Source: CAVVGB01 sp963747715 (GTDB lineage Bacteria > Actinomycetota > Thermoleophilia > Gaiellales > Gaiellaceae). From it: a DNA stretch of 64,000 nucleotides. How positions within the stretch are numbered: the first letter of the stretch is position 1; the number at the start of each line of letters is the position of its first letter. Location: assembly GCA_963747715.1 (NCBI GenBank), contig CAVVGB010000003.1:248001-312000 (forward strand). The letters are read 5' to 3'. Shown here piece by piece: positions 60,401 through 64,000 of the stretch. A program made the translations under genes and the position numbers. The notes under the pieces were generated by a model. The model was not told the DNA's origin and ran no database searches. It saw only the letters and a list, made by a program, of their open reading frames with translations.

Positions 60401-61466
60401 CGCCGACGGCATCGTGGCGATCGATCGCGAGGGCTCTATCGTCCTCTGGAACGCGATGGCGGAGCACATCACCGGCGTTCCCGCGGAAGAGGCGCTCGGC
60501 CGCCGGGTGGCGGAGGTACTCCAGCGCGAGCTCGCCACGAGCGGAGCGGACGCGCCCGGGCAGCGCGAGGTCTCGATCGTCCGCGGCGGCAAGGACGTGT
60601 GGCTGTCCCTGACGGAGGCCGTCATGCTCGACCCCGCCGGGTCGGTAGCGGGGCGCATCTTCGCCTTCCGTGACGTCTCGAGCGAGCGTGTGGTCGAGCA
60701 GATGAAGTCGGATTTCGTGGCGACCGTCTCGCACGAGCTCCGCGCGCCGCTCACGTCCATCTACGGCTTCGCCGAGACCCTGCTCCGCGGCGACGTGGAT
60801 TTCTCCGAAGCCGAGCGCAGCACGTTCCTGAGCTACATCGCATCGGAGTCCGAGCGGCTCATTCGCATCGCGGACGACCTGCTGAACGTCGCGCGCCTCG
60901 AGACCGGCATGCTCGGGCTCAACGTCACGAGCACCGACGTCGGCGACGTGATCGAGGACGTCGTCACACGTCTACGGGGCCAGGTCGACGGACGTCACAC
61001 GTTCTCGGTCGAGGTGCACCGCGGCGACCTCGCCGTGCGTGCCGACCGTGAGAAGCTTCGGCAGGTCCTCGCCAACCTCGTCGACAACGCCGTCAAGTTC
61101 TCACCGAGCGGGGGCCAGATCACCGTGTCGGCGCGGCGTCGCACGGACACCGCGGAGGTGCGCGTGATCGACGAGGGCCTTGGCATCGCGCGCGCCGACC
61201 AGCAGCGGATCTTCACGAAGTTCCACCGCGCGGGCGCCGCGGAGACCGGCGCGCACGGCGCCGGCCTCGGGCTCTTCCTCGTGCGCGGCCTCTTGGCCGC
61301 GATGGGCGGCCGCATCTGGGTCGAATCGAAGGAGGGCGAGGGCTCGAGCTTCGTCTTCGAGTTGCCGATTGCCGGGAGCGAGCCGGCCGGCGCGGTGGAG
61401 GGGACCGACGCCGAGGCCGCCGCCGAGCCCGTTCGCCGCCAAAGGAAGTCGAGCGCACGGACATGA
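57492..61466 (+). CDS. Multi-GAF sensor histidine kinase
   Basis: A 1324-residue sensor kinase. Three membrane helices occupy residues ~5-100, followed by about five GAF domains (~110-950), a PAS domain (~955-1060; ILAHIADGIVAIDREGSIVLW), a HisKA domain with the phosphoacceptor H1081 (VATVSHELRAPLTSIYGFAE) and a C-terminal HATPase domain (NLVDNAVKFSPSGGQITVSA, GLGLFLVRGLLAAMGGRIWV). Chained GAF domains may bind several ligands. It overlaps the response-regulator gene by 4 nt. Signals sensed are unknown. Confidence 0.92.
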   Translation: MSDESRVIILEAAPLLVLAVLCLAAAAVLAITAARRRRFSPLAVGICLLFLLVAGVAGAIGGLKLDDEAFLDEIDSWALLAITVGAAVPAVLVLARRRERNLLVSAGGAEMDEEAGRTRAAEAVSRLSTALTHALGGREAADRLFDELESTLGIEKALIAIVDDEAGRAEGFAARGVEEEWWRSVTLDTEQDSGAIVTVARERTPYAVYDVATAPNINRALAERVGAKSAAFVPLVSEGRITGVLVAATATRPRLFSTVDLEVMQDLANETALALGRMHSDEALKAALERERVVGDIARKVRSEIDLEKVLRIAVEEVAEAVGVSRCFIRLGELGEPMPILAEWDAPSAEPIGAESPRLPVLNLAARERRTIVIGDIMTSAELDDPTLGGRDTLLNLGTRSVLATPVLVFGDVIGVFGMHRPEPAEWTKSEVALAEAVARELGLAIHTARLLRENTRRLDQHAALLKAAQVLTSDLRFGAVLRRLVDEVVRILGADAADCWVFDEERRMLRCQAVVGVPERNVGRELAPAGTFKQVIETGRPALKRDFATTEVPPPSEDYAVFSEVVDAPITWLGEVRGVLGVCSREAGHFDSTDLEVLDTFARLASLALHNAESFETHERQVQVQRGFYRVAEVLGSTLSLGETLDAFAQAACDALGGGAAFVLEPDGDDVAVAGSHGLPETLHKTLAAGLGEEAAPLLAAAREERIIASTSIADDDRFDEGLRKILGKAGYRSLLCAPVAGAQGESDSVVVLFADERTFSDDDLAVARHLTGAAKAALDRSELFEAERRARGFSQRLAAVSGLLATKLEPEIALAEVAREAPALLGADAGAVRLLEHDELVVRAAFGEGAKSLVGRRSSSADGVAGAVAQSRSPLAVSDARETPRFAREDAFIENKMVSAVSAPMIVHGGTLYGVLTVYAARPRVWHEDEVQALIALAATASAALSSADLYQRVAEEKERSEAILAHIADGIVAIDREGSIVLWNAMAEHITGVPAEEALGRRVAEVLQRELATSGADAPGQREVSIVRGGKDVWLSLTEAVMLDPAGSVAGRIFAFRDVSSERVVEQMKSDFVATVSHELRAPLTSIYGFAETLLRGDVDFSEAERSTFLSYIASESERLIRIADDLLNVARLETGMLGLNVTSTDVGDVIEDVVTRLRGQVDGRHTFSVEVHRGDLAVRADREKLRQVLANLVDNAVKFSPSGGQITVSARRRTDTAEVRVIDEGLGIARADQQRIFTKFHRAGAAETGAHGAGLGLFLVRGLLAAMGGRIWVESKEGEGSSFVFELPIAGSEPAGAVEGTDAEAAAEPVRRQRKSSART

Positions 61467-61897
61467 AGGTTCTCGTCATCGACGATGAGGCGCCGATCCG
61501 CCTGCTCTGCCGGGTCAACCTGGAGGCGGAAGGGATCGAGGTCGCCGAGGCAGGCGACGGCGAGCAGGGCCTCGAGCTGGCGCGGTCGGAAAGCCCGGAC
61601 GCCATCCTCCTCGACGTGATGCTCCCCGGCCTGCACGGCTGGGCCGTGGCGGAGCGCCTGCTCGAGGACGAGAAGACGAGCGGCATCCCGGTCATCTTCT
61701 TGACGGCGCGGGCCGACCTGCGCGACCGCGCGCGCGGCATGGACCTCGGCGGGGTCGACTACGTGACGAAGCCGTTCAACCCGGTGGAGCTGGCGCCGCT
61801 CGTCCGCGACGTGGTCGCGGCTGTGGAGCGGGGCGACCGCGAGGCGCTCAGGCGGGAGAAGCTCGCCGAGCTTCGCGCGCTCTTCGACAGGCCCTAG
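61463..61897 (+). CDS. Single-domain response regulator
   Basis: A 144-residue receiver domain. Acidic pocket D7/D8, phosphoacceptor D51 (AILLDVMLPGLHGW), switch Thr in IFLTARADL and Lys in DYVTKPFNPVEL. There is no output domain, so it may act on another protein as in phosphorelays. It is coupled to the kinase by an ATGA overlap. Confidence 0.94.
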   Translation: MKVLVIDDEAPIRLLCRVNLEAEGIEVAEAGDGEQGLELARSESPDAILLDVMLPGLHGWAVAERLLEDEKTSGIPVIFLTARADLRDRARGMDLGGVDYVTKPFNPVELAPLVRDVVAAVERGDREALRREKLAELRALFDRP

Positions 61898-61907
61898 CTA
61901 GGAGCGT

Positions 61908-62372
61908 CTAGCGGAAGCGGGCGACGGTCATGCGGACGCACGACCAGCCCTCCCAGCGCCCCTTCGCGACGCCGACGCCCATCTTGCGGGCGCTGCGGTC
62001 GAGCAGGGCCGAGCGGTGCACCGAGCTGTTCAGCCACATCCGCACGATGTTCTTCTGCCAGTCGCTTCGGCACGTGAGCCAGGCGATGTTCTCGCGCACG
62101 CCCGATGAGAGCGAGCCGTGGAAGAAGGCGTCTGTCGCGAGCAGGTAGGAGGCCCAGCGATGCGAGCCGCTCTGAATGGCCGAGCCGATGCTCAGCTTGC
62201 GAACGCCGTGGGACGCTCTCGCGTGGTTTACGGCCCGAACCAGGATTCTTTCGGCACGGGTCGGACTGCCGGCGAAAGCGTCCGATGGCTTCGTAAAGCC
62301 GATGAAACCTGTCAAAAGCAACACCAAGGCTGCCAACCAACACTGGGCCGTGCGGGGGGGCACGTTGCCCAC
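61908..62372 (-). CDS. CAP-domain (SCP/YkwD) secreted protein
   Basis: A 154-residue protein with a signal peptide (CWLAALVLLLTGFIGFTKPSDAFA-like; hydrophobic core LAALVLLLTGFIGF). The CAP domain shows LVRAVNHARASHGVRKLSIG, SHRWASYLLATDAFFHGSL, ENIAWL and MWLNSSVHRSALLD, including the His/Glu residues of the CAP cavity. Secreted; function in bacteria is unclear. Start GTG 62372. Confidence 0.85.
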   Translation of the reverse strand: MGNVPPRTAQCWLAALVLLLTGFIGFTKPSDAFAGSPTRAERILVRAVNHARASHGVRKLSIGSAIQSGSHRWASYLLATDAFFHGSLSSGVRENIAWLTCRSDWQKNIVRMWLNSSVHRSALLDRSARKMGVGVAKGRWEGWSCVRMTVARFR

Positions 62373-62420
62373 GGTGACACGGCCATGTATTCGACCTTTT
62401 TATAAACGGTGAGGATTCTG

Positions 62421-63353
62421 TTAAGTCCTTTCCCCAGTTCTGTCCCCAGTTCTGGCCGTCTGCGCAAGGACGATTCCGCCGAGAACAAGGATTCCTCCGA
62501 CGATTTGGCCGGGTGAGAGCTCCTCGCCCAGCCAGGCCCAGGCGGCCAGGCCGGCCATGACCGGCTCCGCCATCGCCACGATCGTCGCCCGGGTCGGCGG
62601 AATGTAGTGGAGCGCACTCACCATCAGGAGGAAGGGGACGATCGTGCCAAAAATCACGATATATCCGACGAGGAGCCAGACCGGCGACTGGTAGCCCTCG
62701 AGCCGGCCTTGGAGCGACGTTTCCCCGGTCAGTGAATCCAATGGAAAGGTCCACCACGGCTGGACCAGTGCCCAGAAGAGGGCCGCGAAGACGAAGCCCC
62801 ACGCGAGGAGCGAGAAAGCATCGCGGCCGCCGCGGAGGCTGTGGTCGGCCATGAGGATGTACACGGCGTAGGCGACCGCGCCGCCGAGCGAGGCCATCAC
62901 GCCGATCGTGCTGAGGCTTCCGCCCCCGCCCCAGAGGTCGACGACGAGCGTCAGGCCGGTGAGGCTGAGGGCGAGCGCGAGCCAGAGCCGGCGGCGGACG
63001 GGCTCGTGCACGAAGAAGCGGGCCCAGAGGGCGATCAGTACGGGCGCGATGTACTCGATGACGAGGGCGATGCCGATGTCGAGGCGACTGATCGCGACGA
63101 AATAAAAGAGATGGACGAGGGCGAGCCCGAAGACGCCGAAGAGCGCGAGGTAGCCGAGCTCGCGAAGAGAGACGCGCAGACTCTTGGGCCTGATGATCGC
63201 GACGGCGCCGAACAGGAGCAGAGCCGCTCCTGCTGCCCGCATCTCGGCGAGCCGCAAGACCGAGAGTCCGTCGCCCGTGACGACCACCTTGGCCAGCACC
63301 CCGTTCAACGACCACAGAGCGACCGCGGTGAGGACGAGGACGTAGCCGATCAA
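62421..63353 (-). CDS. EamA/DMT-superfamily transporter
   Basis: A 310-residue protein with ten membrane helices (VLTAVALWSLNGVLAKVVV at the start; the EamA C-terminal repeat ends ELSPGQIVGGILVLGGIVLA). Start TTG 63353, 9 nt after TACGCT on the minus strand. The substrate is unknown. Divergent from tRNA-Pro. Confidence 0.85.
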   Translation of the reverse strand: MIGYVLVLTAVALWSLNGVLAKVVVTGDGLSVLRLAEMRAAGAALLLFGAVAIIRPKSLRVSLRELGYLALFGVFGLALVHLFYFVAISRLDIGIALVIEYIAPVLIALWARFFVHEPVRRRLWLALALSLTGLTLVVDLWGGGGSLSTIGVMASLGGAVAYAVYILMADHSLRGGRDAFSLLAWGFVFAALFWALVQPWWTFPLDSLTGETSLQGRLEGYQSPVWLLVGYIVIFGTIVPFLLMVSALHYIPPTRATIVAMAEPVMAGLAAWAWLGEELSPGQIVGGILVLGGIVLAQTARTGDRTGERT

Positions 63354-63376
63354 GGGGCGCCGAGCGTACCCGCCGC

Positions 63377-63382
63377 TACGAT
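63377..63382 (+). promoter_or_regulatory. Putative -10 element of the tRNA-Pro gene
   Basis: TACGAT ends 8 nt before the first base of tRNA-Pro, so transcription would begin at or near the mature 5' end. The leftward promoter of the EamA gene (TACGCT) lies 9 nt away on the other strand. Confidence 0.45.
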
Positions 63383-63390
63383 CTTCCTGG

Positions 63391-63464
63391 CGGGGCGTAG
63401 CTCAGCCTGGTAGAGCGCCGCGTTTGGGACGCGGAGGTCGCCGGTCCGAATCCGGCCGCCCCGA
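63391..63464 (+). tRNA. tRNA-Pro (anticodon TGG)
   Basis: A 74-nt cloverleaf: acceptor stem CGGGGCG (63391-63397) with CGCCCCG (63457-63463); D arm GCTCAGCCTGGTAGAGC; anticodon stem CCGCG/CGCGG with loop TTTGGGA, anticodon TGG; T arm GCCGG-TCCGAAT-CCGGC. Discriminator base A at 63464, and no CCA is encoded. All stems pair perfectly. Confidence 0.95.
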
Positions 63465-63497
63465 CTCGCTCATCGTGCCGGCTAAGACAGTGAGGAG

Positions 63498-63523
63498 GGG
63501 CCGGGCGCACCAGCCCGGCCCTT
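63498..63523. terminator. Terminator, 9-bp stem
   Basis: GGGCCGGGC (63498-63506) pairs with GCCCGGCCC (63513-63521), loop 6 nt, followed by TTCG. It lies between the tRNA and the convergent small membrane protein gene and can serve both. Confidence 0.7.
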
Positions 63524-63531
63524 CGACTTCG

Positions 63532-63825
63532 CTACGCCAGCCTGAGCAGGAACGCGAAGGCGAACAGCATCCAGAGGCCTGCGAGGCTGGCCGCAAGGGC
63601 AAGTCCGACGAACGTGCTCGCCTCGCGCGGCTCTCCGTTGCGCGCGGCTTTCCACCCGACCCCGCCGAACACCACGGCGAGTAAGGCGGCCAGCGTGCTC
63701 AGGGGCAGGAAGCTCTGGGCGAGGACGAGCGAGCCAAGCCAGGTCGCCACGCCGAAGGCGGCCAGCCTGACGAAGAACAGGATGGCGCGTTCGTCATCCT
63801 CGAGATTCCGTACCAGCTCCCACAC
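63532..63825 (-). CDS. Small multi-pass membrane protein (97 aa)
   Basis: Starts GTG 63825 (WELVRNLEDDERAILFFVRL), with three membrane helices and a short charged N-terminus. TAACGT lies 6 nt before the start on its strand, indicating a leaderless mRNA. No family recognised. Confidence 0.75.
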   Translation of the reverse strand: MWELVRNLEDDERAILFFVRLAAFGVATWLGSLVLAQSFLPLSTLAALLAVVFGGVGWKAARNGEPREASTFVGLALAASLAGLWMLFAFAFLLRLA

Positions 63826-64000
63826 GGACTGACGTTACGTCCGGCTTGGGCGTCGCTCTACCCCCAAAGGGGGCTTTGACGCGCTTCGCCGGGGCGACGG
63901 GCGCCTGGGCGTGCGGGGTTCGGGCCTCGAAAGGACTCTTGTTATGGGCCGGCGGCGTTGCGGCGTCGCCGTTCTATCGCTGGACCTCCGCGTAGCGGAA
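63826..64000 (+). other. Window end: terminator-like hairpin and possible start of a gene
   Basis: CCCCC-AAA-GGGGG (63861-63873) followed by CTTTG is a terminator-like hairpin. A frame from ATG 63944, 8 nt after AAAGGA, stays open to the window end (19 codons, MGRRRCGVAVLSLDLRVAE). It may be the 5' end of a gene; there is too little to name it. Confidence 0.3.

Overview
The window is 64 kb of GC-rich bacterial chromosome, densely packed with housekeeping genes. Start codons are often GTG or TTG, neighbouring genes commonly overlap by 4 nt, and many genes have a TANNNT -10 hexamer 6-11 nt before the start codon, which predicts leaderless mRNAs. Gene content and order (rplM-rpsI-glmM-glmS, acpS-nnr-alr, a GuaB3-type IMPDH relative, an exonuclease/GIY-YIG fusion, a Mycobacterium-like GH15 enzyme, HU) point to Actinomycetota. 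A deep branch such as Thermoleophilia/Gaiellales is my inference and is not proven by the sequence. I see no IS element, phage, CRISPR array or rRNA. One tRNA gene (Pro, TGG) is present.

Layout. 1-5.2 kb: end of homogentisate dioxygenase, then an overlapping run of HAD phosphatase, unknown protein, alpha/beta hydrolase and MMPL transporter. 5.1-8 kb (minus): glutamine amidotransferase and pabB-pabC. 8-11.4 kb: murI, rph, mgtC-like, rdgB and a cyclic-nucleotide-binding protein. 11.4-20.9 kb: BrkB-like membrane protein, pyrE, HU, DEDD exonuclease/GIY-YIG fusion, pyrF, LysM protein, dacA-type carboxypeptidase, a PfkB kinase and guaB3 with a leader ORF. 21-29.8 kb: guaA, PAP2, acylphosphatase, lipoprotein, MFS, rplM-rpsI-glmM, glmS. 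30-33 kb (minus): a copper-handling block (YcnI, CopC-CopD). 33-38.2 kb: arfB, HAD-IIA, acpS, nnr, alr, cca. 38-43 kb: redoxin, acyltransferase, flippase-like protein, PAP2, SDR, fabI. 43-47.8 kb: GH15, two transporters, secreted intradiol dioxygenase. 47.8-51.8 kb (minus): ridA, GCS2 ligase, peroxiredoxin and GT-C-like membrane protein in one operon. 51.8-57.2 kb: serine hydrolase, Nudix, ileS. 57.5-61.9 kb: a very large multi-GAF histidine kinase with its response regulator. 62-64 kb: CAP protein, EamA transporter, tRNA-Pro and a small membrane protein.

Most notable: the peroxiredoxin at 49774-50232 (minus) reads through an in-frame TGA exactly where the peroxidatic cysteine belongs, and a SECIS-like hairpin starts 11 nt after that TGA. 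It is a strong selenoprotein candidate and ordinary gene calling would truncate it. Other points: two genes (glmM and the MMPL transporter) seem to start at CTG inside CTGA overlaps; guaB3 is preceded by a leaderless 27-codon ORF with an attenuator-like hairpin inside it; a palindromic -10 at 17430-17441 is shared by two divergent genes; and five conserved genes carry single-base frameshifts, including essential glmM, which suggests residual sequence errors.

Together the genes supply peptidoglycan precursors (glmS, glmM, murI, alr, dacA), nucleotides (pyrE, pyrF, guaB3, guaA, rdgB), folate (pabB, pabC), lipids (fabI, acpS, acyltransferase) and translation (rplM, rpsI, ileS, cca, arfB, tRNA-Pro).
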